From Psychromarinibacter sediminicola (lineage in GTDB: Bacteria > Pseudomonadota > Alphaproteobacteria > Rhodobacterales > Rhodobacteraceae), in contig NZ_JARGYC010000002.1 of the NCBI RefSeq assembly GCF_029168335.1, positions 80,799 through 144,798 of the forward strand: DNA of 64,000 nucleotides, read 5' to 3'. Below the pieces are notes generated by a model that ran no database searches, was not told the DNA's origin, and saw nothing but the letters and a program-made list of their open reading frames with translations. The translations under genes and the position numbers were made by a program. Positions 18,483 through 28,455 of the stretch are shown one piece after another (position 1 is the stretch's first letter; each line of letters begins with the position of its first letter).

Positions 18483-19319
18483 ATGCGCGATCAGGGCGGA
18501 CAATCCTCGCTGGCTTTCATGAAGATGCACGGGCTGGGCAACGACTTCGTGGTGGTGGACCGCCGCGGAGGCGGGCCGGCCGTGTCCGAGGCGCTGGCCC
18601 GGGCCTTGGGGGACCGGCACCGGGGGGTCGGCTTCGACCAGCTCGCCGTGATCGACGACGACGCAGAGGCCGACGCGCGCCTGACCTTCTACAATGCCGA
18701 CGGCTCCCTCGCCGGCGCCTGCGGCAATGCCACGCGCTGCGTCGCGCGCTTCCTGATGGACGAGGCCGGGCGCGACCGGCTTACCCTTCATACCGAACGC
18801 GGGTTCCTGGACTGCGCGGATGCCGGGGACGGCCTGACCAGCGTCAACATGGGGGTGCCGCTGACCGGCTGGGCGGAGATCCCGCTGTCGGCGGAGATGG
18901 ACACGCTGCACCTTGCGATCCCCGGCGATCCCGTCGCGACCGGCATGGGGAACCCACATTGCACGTTCTTCGTCGCAGATGCCGAGGCGGTCGACCTGGC
19001 GGTGCGGGGGCCCGAGGTCGAACGCCATCCGTTCTATCCGGAGCGGACGAACGTGCAGTTCGTGCATCTCGCCGCGCCCGACCACCTGCGGATGCGGGTG
19101 TGGGAGCGCGGCGCGGGCATCACGCTGGCCTCCGGCTCCTCCTCCTGCGCGGCGGCGGTGGCGGCGGCGCGGCGCGGGCTGACCGGCCGGCGCGTGACCG
19201 TCACGCTTGACGGCGGCGACCTGCAGATCGACTGGCGCGACGACGGGGTCTGGATGACCGGCCCGACGGCGCATGTGTTCTCCGGCACCCTGACAGCCTC
19301 CTTCCTGGAGGCGCTGTGA
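18483..19319 (+). CDS. dapF: Diaminopimelate epimerase
   Basis: Converts LL- to meso-diaminopimelate for lysine and peptidoglycan synthesis, in the cytoplasm, without cofactor. It has 278 residues, with the two catalytic cysteines in ACGNATR (Cys80) and SGSSSCAA (Cys222) and the typical [14 protein letters not shown] near the start. An internal ATG at residue 13 is a possible alternative start. It overlaps mtaB by one base (TGATG), an arrangement common in Rhodobacterales. Confidence 0.96.
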   Translation: MRDQGGQSSLAFMKMHGLGNDFVVVDRRGGGPAVSEALARALGDRHRGVGFDQLAVIDDDAEADARLTFYNADGSLAGACGNATRCVARFLMDEAGRDRLTLHTERGFLDCADAGDGLTSVNMGVPLTGWAEIPLSAEMDTLHLAIPGDPVATGMGNPHCTFFVADAEAVDLAVRGPEVERHPFYPERTNVQFVHLAAPDHLRMRVWERGAGITLASGSSSCAAAVAAARRGLTGRRVTVTLDGGDLQIDWRDDGVWMTGPTAHVFSGTLTASFLEAL

Positions 19320-20581
19320 TGGATCGCGCCGCGCCGAAATTCACGACGCTGGGCTGCCGGCTGAACGCCTACGAGACGGAGGCGATGAAGGACCTCGCCG
19401 CCGCGCACGGGGTCGAGGATGCCGTCGTGGTAAATACCTGCGCGGTGACCCAGGAAGCGGTGCGCAAGGCGCGGCAGGAAATCCGGCGGCTGCGGCGGGA
19501 GAACCCCGGCGCGCGCGTCATCGTCACGGGCTGCGCGGCACAGACCGACCCCGATGGATTTGCCGCGATGGACGAGGTCGACCACGTCATCGGCAATGCC
19601 GAGAAGATGCGGCCGGAGACCTGGAAGGGGCTGACCCCCGATCTCGTGGGGCAGACCGAGCCGGTGCAGGTGGACGACATCATGTCGGTCACCGAGACCG
19701 CCGGGCATCTGATCGACGGCTTCGGCACGCGGTCGCGGGCCTATGTGCAGATCCAGAACGGCTGTGACCATCGCTGCACGTTCTGCATCATTCCCTATGG
19801 GCGCGGAAACTCCCGGTCGGTGCCTGCGGGTGTGGTGGTGGACCAGATCCGGCGTCTGGCGGCGCGCGGCTATAACGAGGTGGTGCTGACCGGGGTCGAT
19901 CTGACCTCCTGGGGGCAGGACCTGCCGGGCAAGCCGCGGCTGGGCGACCTGGTGATGCGGGTGCTGAAGCTGGTGCCGGAGCTACCGCGGCTGCGCATCT
20001 CGTCGATCGACTCGATCGAGGCCGACGACAACCTGATGCGCGCCATCGCCGAGGAAGAGCGGCTGATGCCGCATCTGCACCTGTCGTTGCAGGCCGGCGA
20101 CGACCTGATCCTGAAGCGGATGAAACGGCGGCACCTGCGCGACGACGCCATCCGCTTCTGCGCCGAGGCGCGGCGGCTGCGGCCCGAGATGACTTTTGGC
20201 GCCGACATCATCGCGGGCTTCCCGACCGAGACCGAGGCGATGTTCGAGAACTCGCTGCGGCTGGTGGAGGAATGCGACCTGACCTGGTTGCACGTCTTTC
20301 CCTATTCGCCGCGCCCCGGCACACCCGCCGCGCGGATGCCGCAGGTGGACGGGCGGGCCGTCAAGGACCGGGCGGCGCGTCTGCGGGCGGCCGGCGCCGC
20401 GGCCGTCGCGCGGCACCTTGCGGCGCAGGTGGGACGCGAGCACGCGGTGCTGATGGAAAACCCGCAGATGGGCCGGACGGCGCAGTTCGCCGAGGTGACC
20501 TTCACCCAGCCGCAGCCGGAAGGCCAGATCGTGGCGGCCCGCATCTCCGGCCATGACGGCAAGCGGCTGGCCGCGGGCTGA
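19319..20581 (+). CDS. mtaB: tRNA t6A37 methylthiotransferase MtaB (radical SAM)
   Basis: Adds a methylthio group to t6A37 of tRNAs reading ANN codons. It has 420 residues: an N-terminal UPF0004 domain with three Fe-S cysteines (LGCRLN, NTCAV, TGCAAQ), a radical SAM core with CDHRCTFC (Cys149, 153, 156) and a C-terminal TRAM-like region. LGCRLN with CAV favours MtaB over MiaB, which usually has GCQMN. Its ATG overlaps the dapF stop, and its stop overlaps the next start. Confidence 0.92.
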   Translation: MDRAAPKFTTLGCRLNAYETEAMKDLAAAHGVEDAVVVNTCAVTQEAVRKARQEIRRLRRENPGARVIVTGCAAQTDPDGFAAMDEVDHVIGNAEKMRPETWKGLTPDLVGQTEPVQVDDIMSVTETAGHLIDGFGTRSRAYVQIQNGCDHRCTFCIIPYGRGNSRSVPAGVVVDQIRRLAARGYNEVVLTGVDLTSWGQDLPGKPRLGDLVMRVLKLVPELPRLRISSIDSIEADDNLMRAIAEEERLMPHLHLSLQAGDDLILKRMKRRHLRDDAIRFCAEARRLRPEMTFGADIIAGFPTETEAMFENSLRLVEECDLTWLHVFPYSPRPGTPAARMPQVDGRAVKDRAARLRAAGAAAVARHLAAQVGREHAVLMENPQMGRTAQFAEVTFTQPQPEGQIVAARISGHDGKRLAAG

Positions 20582-21210
20582 TGCATCCGAATCCTGCCTT
20601 TCGGACGGAATCCAGGGACCGGAACGTCGCGGTCGCGCGGGATCGCGGGTTTGGCACCTTGGCCGTGAACGGCGACCCGGCCCCGCTGCTGTCGCATGTG
20701 CCGTTCCTGCTGTCGGAGGACGGCGCGTCGGCCGAGCTGCATCTCGTCCGCTCCAACCCGATCGTCGCGGCGTGCGGCGAGAGCGCCGGGGCGGTTCTGT
20801 CCGTGCAAGGCCCGGACGGATACGTCTCGCCCGACTGGTACGGCATCGCCGACCAGGTGCCGACCTGGAACTACATCGCGGTTCACCTGCGCGGTCGGCT
20901 GGAACGGCGGCCGGAGGCGGAGTTGCGGCCGATGCTCGACCGGCTGTCGGCGCATTTCGAGGCGCGGCTGACGCCGAAACCGCCCTGGCGGAGCGCGAAG
21001 ATGCCTCAGGACACCCTGGCCCGCATGATGCGGATGGTCGTACCGTTCGTTCTGCATGTGGACTCGGTGGACGGCACCTGGAAGCTGAGCCAGAACAAGC
21101 CCGACGATGCCCGCCTCTCCGCGGCGGACGCGATGGGCCGGACCGGCATCGGCAGCGAAACGGCGGCGCTGGCGGCCATGATGACCGATGGCGCCGGGAC
21201 GCGGGGCTGA
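20581..21210 (+). CDS. PaiB-like FMN-binding split-barrel protein
   Basis: A 209-residue member of the PaiB family, annotated in Bacillus as a negative regulator with an FMN-binding split beta-barrel fold. It shows the family start MHPNPAF, LSHVPFLL, HLVRSNP and the C-terminal block DGTWKLSQNK. No helix-turn-helix is visible, so a flavin-dependent enzyme role is as likely as regulation. It is coupled to mtaB by a one-base overlap. Confidence 0.85.
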   Translation: MHPNPAFRTESRDRNVAVARDRGFGTLAVNGDPAPLLSHVPFLLSEDGASAELHLVRSNPIVAACGESAGAVLSVQGPDGYVSPDWYGIADQVPTWNYIAVHLRGRLERRPEAELRPMLDRLSAHFEARLTPKPPWRSAKMPQDTLARMMRMVVPFVLHVDSVDGTWKLSQNKPDDARLSAADAMGRTGIGSETAALAAMMTDGAGTRG

Positions 21211-21288
21211 AGCCGCGCGGTGCAGGCTCGTCGGCGTCATGGCCTGTCGCCCCGAGGGCGGTGGATGCAAGGGCCGCAAGGAAGGGAG

Positions 21289-21705
21289 ATGAAGATGCGC
21301 ATGACATTCGTTGCGCCGCTGCTGGCGGCGATCGTGGCGGGCGGGATGTCCGCGGCGCGGGCCCAGGACAGCGATGCCGGTGCAGAGCTGTACGTTCAGT
21401 ACTGCGCCACCTGTCACGGCCCGAGCGGCCGCGGCGATGGGCCGATGTCCGAGATCCTCAACGCCACCGTTCCGGACCTGACCCGGCTGGCCGAGAACAA
21501 TGACGGCGCGTTCCCGATGCTGGAGGTGATCCACATCATCGACGGACGGACCGGTCTGCGCGGCCATGGCGGGCCGATGCCGACCTATGGCGACATTTTC
21601 ACGGCGGAGATCGGCGGCGGAGAGCCCGGCGACCGAGGCACCGCGCTGGAAACCCGCGGGCGCATCCTGTCGGTCGCGCTGTACCTGGAGTCGATACAGG
21701 AATAG
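21289..21705 (+). CDS. Small periplasmic cytochrome c
   Basis: Exported c-type cytochrome of 138 residues. A signal peptide (to about SAARAQ) precedes one haem motif, CATCH, followed by GPSGRGDGPMSEIL. A Met ligand is probably in the GGPMPTYG region. The ATG at 21289 follows GGAAGGGAG and gives a normal signal peptide; an ATG at 21220 would add 23 non-homologous residues. The electron partner is unknown. Confidence 0.88.
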   Translation: MKMRMTFVAPLLAAIVAGGMSAARAQDSDAGAELYVQYCATCHGPSGRGDGPMSEILNATVPDLTRLAENNDGAFPMLEVIHIIDGRTGLRGHGGPMPTYGDIFTAEIGGGEPGDRGTALETRGRILSVALYLESIQE

Positions 21706-21802
21706 GACCGCCGGCGCCCGGCGCGTCCGGCCTGCAATGCACCGCTCCGCGATGGACAGCCGCTGCCCGCCCGCCTAGTGTCCGACGCGGGAGGGAACCG
21801 GC

Positions 21803-22411
21803 ATGATGCAACTCTTCGATAACCCCGCTTCGCCGTTCTGCCGCAAGGTGCAGGTGCTATTGCGCGAAACCGGCCAGCTGGACGAGGTGGAGACGACCTA
21901 TGCCGTGGGGCACCCGCTGGCGCCGGACCGGATGCCGCTGGCGGAAAACCCGTTGGGCAAGATTCCCTGCCTTGTGCGCGACGACGGCCCCGCGCTCTAC
22001 GACAGCCGGGTGATCTGCCGCTATCTCGACGCGCGCGGCGAGGGCGGGCTGTATCCCGAGGGGCGCATCTGGGAGGTTCTGACGCTGGAGGCGACGGCGG
22101 ACGGGATCATGGATGCCGCGGTGCTGATGATCTATGAGGGACGCTCGCGCCCCGAAGCGCTTCGCTATCCCGCCTGGGTCGACGCGCAGTGGGACAAGAT
22201 CGCCCGCGCGCTGGACGCGCTCGAGTCGCGCTGGATGGGCCATCTGGCCGGCCGGCTGGACATGGGACAGATCGCCGTGGGCTGCGCGCTGGGATACCTC
22301 GACTTCCGCCTTCCGGACCGCGACTGGCGCAAGGGGCGCACGGCCCTCGCCGAATGGTTCGAGGCGTTCGGACAGCGCGACAGCATGGCGGCGACGGTTC
22401 CGTCGGCCTGA
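21803..22411 (+). CDS. Glutathione S-transferase family protein
   Basis: GST-fold protein of 202 residues. The N-terminal thioredoxin-like domain begins LFDNPASPFCRKVQVLLRE with Ser/Cys near the glutathione site, the cis-proline is in GKIPCLV, and the glutathione-binding DSRVICRYLD follows. The alpha-helical domain fills the C-terminus. It starts behind GAGGGAACCGGC; two adjacent ATG codons (21803, 21806) are both possible starts. The gene is convergent with the outer-membrane protein gene. Confidence 0.9.
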   Translation: MMQLFDNPASPFCRKVQVLLRETGQLDEVETTYAVGHPLAPDRMPLAENPLGKIPCLVRDDGPALYDSRVICRYLDARGEGGLYPEGRIWEVLTLEATADGIMDAAVLMIYEGRSRPEALRYPAWVDAQWDKIARALDALESRWMGHLAGRLDMGQIAVGCALGYLDFRLPDRDWRKGRTALAEWFEAFGQRDSMAATVPSA

Positions 22412-22426
22412 GCCGGCGGCGAACCG

Positions 22427-23098
22427 TCAGAAGCTGAAGGAGACGCCCACGTTGATCGCGTTGGTCACGATGTTGGTGTCCAGCGTCCCGCCATTCGACA
22501 GGTCGGCCGAGTTCTGCGAGTAGGTGCCCTTGTACTCGCCGAAGATCCCCCAGTTCTCGTTCAGCTCGTACTTCACGCCCGCGACGGCCTGCACCGCGCC
22601 ACCGGTCACCTGGTATTCGAAGGTGGTGCCGCCCGACGTCGCCACATCGACATGCGGAATCGCCAGGCCCGCGCCGGCCCCGATATAGGGCGTCACCCGG
22701 CCGTTCATCCACGCATCGGGCCAGCGCCACCAGACATTCGCCGTCACGGTGTTCAGCCCGTCGGTGAATTCCAGCCGGTCGAAGCCGTTCGCCGCCAGCG
22801 TCGCGTCGTCGGCGTAGACCTTGTTGTGCGAGAAATCGAGGCCGAAGCCGAGCTGCGGATTGAAGTTCGTCCACCAGGTCGCGCGCACGCCGTAATAGGG
22901 CGGCATCTCGAACGACCGGCCTTCCCAGCCGGCGGTGAAATCGAACGCGCCGACGCCGCCCGGGTCGTTGCCCGAGACGCCGCTGTGCGGCGCACCCTGG
23001 ATCCCGGTGTAGAAGCTCAACTCGGTCTCGGCCGCCGCGGGAGCGGCCAGCCCGGCCGCGAGCAGGACCGCACCGATGATACCCGGAATGACTTTCAT
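22427..23098 (-). CDS. Outer-membrane beta-barrel protein, lipid A oxidase-like
   Basis: Secreted protein of 223 residues with a signal peptide (cut near APAAAETELSF) and alternating amphipathic strands ending in VGVSFSF, the terminal-Phe signal for outer-membrane insertion. The stretches GGVGAFDFTAGWEGRSFEMP and YYGVRATWW resemble proteins annotated as lipid A oxidase (LpxQ-like) in rhizobia and roseobacters, which oxidise the proximal glucosamine of lipid A. I recognise that resemblance from memory; a plain porin-like barrel is the alternative. It is divergent from petA. Confidence 0.75.
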   Translation of the reverse strand: MKVIPGIIGAVLLAAGLAAPAAAETELSFYTGIQGAPHSGVSGNDPGGVGAFDFTAGWEGRSFEMPPYYGVRATWWTNFNPQLGFGLDFSHNKVYADDATLAANGFDRLEFTDGLNTVTANVWWRWPDAWMNGRVTPYIGAGAGLAIPHVDVATSGGTTFEYQVTGGAVQAVAGVKYELNENWGIFGEYKGTYSQNSADLSNGGTLDTNIVTNAINVGVSFSF

Positions 23099-23401
23099 AA
23101 CACTCTCAACTCCTTCAGCCCGTCGCGGGGCGTCGATCACGGGCATACTTGCGCTTTCCGCGGGCGATTTTCAAACCCCGCCCGAGCGAAACATGCCCGG
23201 ATGTGTGCGCGCTGTCGCAGATTTGACCCGCCGATCCGAAAATCGGCATGGCACCGCGACAATGCGCCCCAATGATCGGCCAAAGCGCGCTTTACCCGCC
23301 ATGGTTACGCGAATATTACAGCGGTGCAAAAAAGGTGCGGGATTCCCGCGCCCTTTCGGATCATGCGGCCGCAGCGCCGGCCGGGAAATGGAGAAACGCT
23401 C
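23099..23401. other. Divergent intergenic region between outer-membrane protein and petA
   Basis: 303 bases without a supported gene. It should hold the promoters of the minus-strand barrel gene and of petABC. A locally A-rich patch (GCGAATATTACAGCGGTGC and an A6 run near 23326) lies about 75 bases upstream of petA. I see no clear operator repeat. Confidence 0.5.
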
Positions 23402-23965
23402 GTGTCCCACGCAGAAGACCACGAAGGCACGCGCCGCGACTTTCTGTACTACGCGACAGCCGGCGCCGGTGCAGTGACCGTCGGCGCCGCCGTTTGGCCG
23501 CTCGTCAACCAGATGAACCCGTCCGCCGACGTGCAGGCGCTCAGCTCGATCCGCGTCGACATCTCCGGCGTGTCCGAAGGCACCCAGCTGACGGTGAAAT
23601 GGCTGGGCAAGCCGGTCTTCATCCGCCACCGCACCCAGGACGAGATCGAGCAGGCCCGCTCGGTCGACGTCAGCGACCTGCCGGACCCGATCGCGCGCAA
23701 CGAGAATATCGACGGCGAAGCGCCCGCGACGGACCAGAACCGCGCGCTGGACGGCGAAGAGCGGTGGCTGGTGATGATGGGCGTCTGCACCCATCTGGGC
23801 TGTGTGCCGCTGGGCGACGGCGCCGGCGATTTCGGCGGGTGGTTCTGCCCCTGCCACGGCTCGCATTACGACGCCGCCGGCCGCATCCGCCGCGGCCCCG
23901 CGCCAGAAAACCTGCCCGTGCCGGTCGCCGCCTTCGACGGCGAAGAAACGATCGTGCTGGGCTAA
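23402..23965 (+). CDS. petA: Rieske iron-sulfur subunit of cytochrome bc1
   Basis: Rieske [2Fe-2S] protein of complex III, 187 residues, moving electrons from quinol to cytochrome c1. The Tat-type N-terminus ([20 protein letters not shown]) is also the membrane anchor. Cluster ligands are in CTHLGC (Cys129, His131) and CPCHGS (Cys149, His152). The start is a GTG at 23402 behind GGAG; upstream ATG codons would add unlike sequence. It is the first gene of petABC, 12 bases before petB. Confidence 0.97.
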   Translation: MSHAEDHEGTRRDFLYYATAGAGAVTVGAAVWPLVNQMNPSADVQALSSIRVDISGVSEGTQLTVKWLGKPVFIRHRTQDEIEQARSVDVSDLPDPIARNENIDGEAPATDQNRALDGEERWLVMMGVCTHLGCVPLGDGAGDFGGWFCPCHGSHYDAAGRIRRGPAPENLPVPVAAFDGEETIVLG

Positions 23966-23977
23966 GGGAGGAACCAC

Positions 23978-25318
23978 ATGTCCGGAATTCCCCACGACCA
24001 CTACGAGCCCAAGGGCGGCTTCGAAAAGTGGCTGCACCGCCGGCTGAACGTCGTCGGCCTGCTCTACGACACCCTGATGATCCCCACGCCGAAGAACCTG
24101 AACTGGTGGTGGATCTGGGGCATCGTCCTGGCCTTCTGCCTGGTGCTGCAGATCGTCACCGGCATCGTCCTGGCGATGCACTACACGCCGCATGTCGACA
24201 TGGCCTTCGCCAGCATCGAGCACATCATGCGCAACGTGAACGGCGGCTACATGCTGCGCTATCTGCACATGAACGGCGCGTCGCTGTTCTTCTTCGCCGT
24301 CTACATCCACATCTTCCGCGGCCTCTACTACGGCTCCTACAAGGCCCCGCGCGAGGTGACGTGGATCATCGGCATGCTGATCTACCTGTGCATGATGGGC
24401 ACCGCCTTCATGGGCTACGTGCTGCCCTGGGGCCAGATGTCGTTCTGGGGGGCCACGGTCATCACCGGCCTGTTCGGCGCGATCCCGTTCGTGGGCGAGT
24501 CGATCCAGACCTGGCTGCTGGGCGGGCCGGCGGTGGACAATGCCACGCTGAACCGCTTCTTCTCGCTGCACTACCTGTTGCCGTTCGTCATCGCGGGGCT
24601 GGTGATCGTGCATGTCTGGGCGTTCCACACGACAGGCAACAACAACCCCACCGGGATCGAGGTGCGCCGCACCTCCAAGGCCGAGGCCGAGAAGGACACG
24701 CTGCCGTTCTGGCCCTATTTCGTGATCAAGGATCTGTTCGCCCTGGCGCTGATCCTCGTGGTGTTCTTCGCCATCGTCGGCTTCATGCCCAACTACCTGG
24801 GCCACCCCGACAACTACATCGAGGCGAACCCGCTGGTGACGCCGTCGCACATCGTGCCGGAATGGTACTTCCTGCCGTTCTACGCGATCCTGCGCGCCTT
24901 CACCTCTGACGTCTGGGTCGTGATGTTCGCCAACTGGATCACCGGCGGCATCGTCGACGCCAAGTTCTTCGGCGTGCTCGCGATGTTCGGCGCGATCATC
25001 GTGATGGCGCTGGCGCCGTGGCTCGACACGTCCTCGGTCCGCTCCGGCCGGTATCGTCCGATGTTCAAGTGGTGGTTCTGGCTGCTGGCCATCGACTTCG
25101 TCGTGCTGATGTGGTGCGGCGCGCAGCCGGCCGAGCCGCCCTATTCGACGATCTCGCTGATCGGGTCGGCCTACTGGTTCGCGTATTTCCTGATCATCCT
25201 TCCGCTTCTGGGGGTGATCGAGAAGCCGCAGGCCCAGCCCGCCACGATCGAGGAGGACTTCAAGGCCCACGCCTCGCACACCGGCGGCACCCATACTGTC
25301 GTCGATCCGGCGGAATGA
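23978..25318 (+). CDS. petB: Cytochrome b of cytochrome bc1
   Basis: Central membrane subunit of complex III, 446 residues with eight helices, carrying haems bL and bH and both quinone sites. Visible landmarks are the paired haem histidines in helices B and D ([16 protein letters not shown]), the Qo PEWY motif in [14 protein letters not shown] and the C-terminal helices. A strong AAGGGAGGAACCAC site precedes the ATG. The length and the extended C-terminal tail are normal for alphaproteobacteria. Confidence 0.98.
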   Translation: MSGIPHDHYEPKGGFEKWLHRRLNVVGLLYDTLMIPTPKNLNWWWIWGIVLAFCLVLQIVTGIVLAMHYTPHVDMAFASIEHIMRNVNGGYMLRYLHMNGASLFFFAVYIHIFRGLYYGSYKAPREVTWIIGMLIYLCMMGTAFMGYVLPWGQMSFWGATVITGLFGAIPFVGESIQTWLLGGPAVDNATLNRFFSLHYLLPFVIAGLVIVHVWAFHTTGNNNPTGIEVRRTSKAEAEKDTLPFWPYFVIKDLFALALILVVFFAIVGFMPNYLGHPDNYIEANPLVTPSHIVPEWYFLPFYAILRAFTSDVWVVMFANWITGGIVDAKFFGVLAMFGAIIVMALAPWLDTSSVRSGRYRPMFKWWFWLLAIDFVVLMWCGAQPAEPPYSTISLIGSAYWFAYFLIILPLLGVIEKPQAQPATIEEDFKAHASHTGGTHTVVDPAE

Positions 25319-25338
25319 GCGGGAAAGGAACACGGGAT

Positions 25339-26139
25339 ATGATCAGGAAACTCACTCTGTCCGCCGCCGCCGCCCTTGCGCTGGCAGCTGGGGGCGCGTC
25401 GGCCGCCGAGGAAGGCCATGTCGAGGATTTCTCGTTCTCCTTCGAGGGTCCGTTCGGCACCTATGACCAGCTGCAGCTGCAGCGCGGCCTGAAGGTCTAC
25501 ACCATGGTCTGCTCCAGCTGCCACGGTCTGCGCTATGTGCCGATCCGCACGCTCGGCAGCGAGAGCGGCCCGGGCCTGCCCGAGGATCAGGTCCGCGCCT
25601 ATGCCGACCAGTATGTCGAGGTCTACGACCCGGAGCTCGAAGAGTGGCGCGCGGCCAAGCCGACCGACAATTTCCCGGCCGTGGAAAGCGCCGGCGCACC
25701 GGATCTGTCGCTGATGGCGAAAGGGCGGGCCGGCTTTCACGGACCCTACGGTCTGGGCCTGAACCAGCTGTTCAAGGGCATGGGCGGGCCCGAATACATC
25801 GCGTCGATCCTGACCGGCTATACCGGCGAAGAGCAGCAGCAGGCCGGGACGATCCTGTACGAGAACACCGCCTTCCCGGGCGGCTGGATCTCGATGGCGC
25901 CGCCGCTCTACGGCGACGACGTCGACTACGAGGACGGCACCGAGGCCACCATCGAACAGGAAGCCAAGGACGTGGCGGCCTTCCTGATGTGGGCCGCCGA
26001 ACCGAAGATGATGGAGCGCCGGCATGCCGGGTTCGCCGGCGTGATCTTCCTGATCGTGCTCACCTCGCTGCTCTACCTGACGAACAAGTCGCTCTGGGCG
26101 CCGATCAAGAAGAAGGCCAAGGAGACGCCGGCCGAGTGA
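25339..26139 (+). CDS. petC: Cytochrome c1 of cytochrome bc1
   Basis: Membrane-anchored c-type cytochrome of 266 residues that passes electrons from the Rieske protein to soluble cytochrome c. It has a signal peptide ending near SAAEEG, haem motif CSSCH (Cys58, Cys61, His62), the conserved SLMAKGR and a C-terminal anchor helix [17 protein letters not shown] followed by a Lys-rich tail. The ATG at 25339 is 20 bases after petB. A strong terminator follows the stop. Confidence 0.97.
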   Translation: MIRKLTLSAAAALALAAGGASAAEEGHVEDFSFSFEGPFGTYDQLQLQRGLKVYTMVCSSCHGLRYVPIRTLGSESGPGLPEDQVRAYADQYVEVYDPELEEWRAAKPTDNFPAVESAGAPDLSLMAKGRAGFHGPYGLGLNQLFKGMGGPEYIASILTGYTGEEQQQAGTILYENTAFPGGWISMAPPLYGDDVDYEDGTEATIEQEAKDVAAFLMWAAEPKMMERRHAGFAGVIFLIVLTSLLYLTNKSLWAPIKKKAKETPAE

Positions 26140-26160
26140 CCCCGGCCGACAGCACACGCG

Positions 26161-26188
26161 AAAGGCCCGCCCCCTGGCGGGCCTTTTT
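26161..26188 (+). terminator. Rho-independent terminator of petABC, probably bidirectional
   Basis: A perfect 8-base stem (GGCCCGCC with GGCGGGCC) and CCCT loop, followed by five T on the plus strand. AAA on the 5' side extends the pairing and serves as a T-tract on the minus strand, so it may also end the convergent thiBPQ transcript. It lies 22 bases after petC. Confidence 0.9.
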
Positions 26189-26204
26189 GCGTCATGGCTC
26201 CGGC

Positions 26205-26909
26205 TCAGTCCGGGCCGAGATAGTCGCGCAGCACCGCGGGCGGATCCGCGAACAGCGCCTCCGTCGCGACCGGCGGCCGCGCGACGCCCTCGGCGACCAG
26301 GATCGTCTGTCCCCCCAGCCGCCTTGCGTCGCGGGGGTCGTGGGTGACCATCAGCACCGTCGCGCCGGTTTCCGCCGCCACGTCCTGCACCAGCTCCAGC
26401 ATCTCGCCGCGCATCGCGGGACCGAGCGCCGCGAATGGCTCGTCCAGCAGCATCAGCGGCCGCGACCGCAGAAGCACACGCGCCAGCGCCACGCGGCTGA
26501 GCTGGCCGCCGGAGAGTTCCGCCGGCCGGCGCCGCTCCATCCCATGCAGCCCCACGCGCTCCAGGCTTTGCGCGACGCGCGCGCGGTCGTCCTTCGACAG
26601 CCGCAGCGACGGCGACAGGCCCAGCCCGACATTGTCGGCGACGGACAGGTGCGGAAACAGGTTGTTGTCCTGGAACACGATCGACAGCGGGCGCTTCCCC
26701 GGCTCCTGCCCGGACAGATCGCGCCCGTCCCACAGCACGCGGCCCTCGGCCGGCGCCAGGAACCCGGCGACCACGCTGAGAAGCGTGGACTTGCCGGCGC
26801 CCGACGGCCCGACCACGGCCGCGCGCGTGCCGGGTGCCACGGACAGATCCGCGCGCAGCACGAACGCGCCCAAATCGACCTTCAGGCCCTCAAGTTGCAG
26901 CACGCACAC
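26205..26909 (-). CDS. thiQ: Thiamine ABC transporter ATP-binding protein ThiQ
   Basis: ATPase of the thiamine/TPP importer, 234 residues. Walker A is GPSGAGKST, the signature LSGGQLSR, Walker B LMLLDEPFAALG and the switch region VMVTHD. The start is a GTG at 26909, overlapping the end of thiP by 20 bases; a GTG two codons later is also possible. The TPP riboswitch ahead of thiB and the gene order support the thiamine assignment over other ThiQ-like ATPases. Confidence 0.93.
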   Translation of the reverse strand: MCVLQLEGLKVDLGAFVLRADLSVAPGTRAAVVGPSGAGKSTLLSVVAGFLAPAEGRVLWDGRDLSGQEPGKRPLSIVFQDNNLFPHLSVADNVGLGLSPSLRLSKDDRARVAQSLERVGLHGMERRRPAELSGGQLSRVALARVLLRSRPLMLLDEPFAALGPAMRGEMLELVQDVAAETGATVLMVTHDPRDARRLGGQTILVAEGVARPPVATEALFADPPAVLRDYLGPD

Positions 26910-28455
26910 GCCCCCCGCGGTCGAACACCCAGAACAGCCCCATCGAACAGACCAGCAGCAGCAGGGCCGCCGAGGAGGCCTGTTCCATCCGGAAACTGGC
27001 CATCAGACCATACATCTCCATCGGCAGCGTCGCCTGCTCGGGGTTCGCGAACAGCGCGATGACACCCAGGTCGCCCATCGACAGCGCCGCCGCAAGCCCC
27101 GCCGCAAAGCCCAGGGGCCGCATCAGCCGCGGCAGGATCAGGTGCTTGAGCCGCGCCCAGCCGCGCATCCCCAGGCTGTCCGCCAGCCGTCCGTGAACCG
27201 TCTCGGCCTCGGCCAGCGCCGGGGCCAGCGCGCGGTAGGCGAAGGGCAGGCTCATCAGCGCGTTGACCAGCGCGGTGATCGGCAGCGCGAGCGAGATCGG
27301 GTCGGCGAACGGGTAGATGACAAGGAACAGCCCCGTGCCGATGACCAGCGGCGACACCGCGATGGACAGGACCGCCAGCGCCTCCACCGCGCCGGTCTTC
27401 CAGCCGCGCGTGCCCAGCGCGAGCGTGGCCAGCGACAGCGCCAGCACGATCGTCAGCACGGCCGCGGACAGCGCCACGGCAAAGGACCGCCCCGTCGCCG
27501 AGATCACCGAGGCCGGCAGGTCCGCCAGCCGGGGAATGCCTTCGGCCACGATCATCGCCAGCGGGGTCAGCAGGAACAGCGCCGCAAGGCCGATGGCCAG
27601 CGCATCCAGCGCCCGCAGGCCCGGCCCGGAGATCGCCCAGCGCTCGGTGACGCGCCCCAGCCCGCCGCCGAACCCGGCCGGCAGGTCGACCCACCAGACG
27701 GCCAGCGCGGCGGTGGCGCAGATCGCGAACTGGATCAGCGACAAGAGCGCCGCGCTGCCCAGGTCGAACTCGAACCGGAACGCCTGGTAGATCGCCAGCT
27801 CCACCGTGGTGCCGCGCGGCCCGCCGCCTAACGCCAGGGCCACGGCGAAGCTCGTCGTGCAGATCAGGAAGATCACCAGCGCCGCGCCGGGCAGGACGGC
27901 CCGCAGCATCGGCCATTCCAGCGTGCGCGCCACGTCGCGCGGCGACAGGCCCAGCGAGGCGGCCAGCCGGAACCGCTCTGCCGGGATCGCCAGCCAGCCC
28001 TGCAGGATCAGCCGCGTCGCCAGCGGCAGGTTGAAGAAGACATGCGCCAGAACCACGCCATGCAGGCCGTAGATATGCACCGGCTCGAAGCCCAGGAGCA
28101 TCAGCCCCTGCGAGATCAGCCCGTTCCGCCCGAACACCGCCAGAAGTCCCAGCACCGCCACGATGACGGGCAGGATGAACGGCGCCCCCAGCAGCGTCAC
28201 CAGCAGCCCGCGCCCCGGGAACGACCGCCGGGCCAGCGCCCGTGCGACCGGGATCGCCAGCGCCACGCTGAACAGCGCCGACAGCGTGGCCTGCAACATG
28301 GTGAACCGGATCGCCGCGAAGTCCGCCGGCCCCAGCTGCGGCGCGTCCTCCGCGCGCATCGCCACCGCCACCAGTGTGCCCAGCGTCAGCGCCGCGACGA
28401 GGACCGCCGCGGCGCCGCCCGCGACCCGGGCTACCGGGCCAATGCGGCCAGCCAT
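26890..28455 (-). CDS. thiP: Thiamine ABC transporter permease ThiP
   Basis: Fused double permease of 521 residues with about twelve hydrophobic helices and two EAA coupling loops (near AASLGLSPRDVARTLEWP and ADSLGMRGWARLKHLILP), as expected for ThiP. It overlaps thiB by 25 bases and thiQ by 20, so the three are tightly coupled. It imports thiamine, TMP or TPP from the periplasm. Confidence 0.93.
   Translation of the reverse strand: MAGRIGPVARVAGGAAAVLVAALTLGTLVAVAMRAEDAPQLGPADFAAIRFTMLQATLSALFSVALAIPVARALARRSFPGRGLLVTLLGAPFILPVIVAVLGLLAVFGRNGLISQGLMLLGFEPVHIYGLHGVVLAHVFFNLPLATRLILQGWLAIPAERFRLAASLGLSPRDVARTLEWPMLRAVLPGAALVIFLICTTSFAVALALGGGPRGTTVELAIYQAFRFEFDLGSAALLSLIQFAICATAALAVWWVDLPAGFGGGLGRVTERWAISGPGLRALDALAIGLAALFLLTPLAMIVAEGIPRLADLPASVISATGRSFAVALSAAVLTIVLALSLATLALGTRGWKTGAVEALAVLSIAVSPLVIGTGLFLVIYPFADPISLALPITALVNALMSLPFAYRALAPALAEAETVHGRLADSLGMRGWARLKHLILPRLMRPLGFAAGLAAALSMGDLGVIALFANPEQATLPMEMYGLMASFRMEQASSAALLLLVCSMGLFWVFDRGGRVRAAT

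Noticed and set aside
23171..25333. Long minus-strand open frame across petA and petB
   Set aside because: The plus strand encodes unmistakable Rieske and cytochrome b proteins; the opposite frame has shadow composition only.
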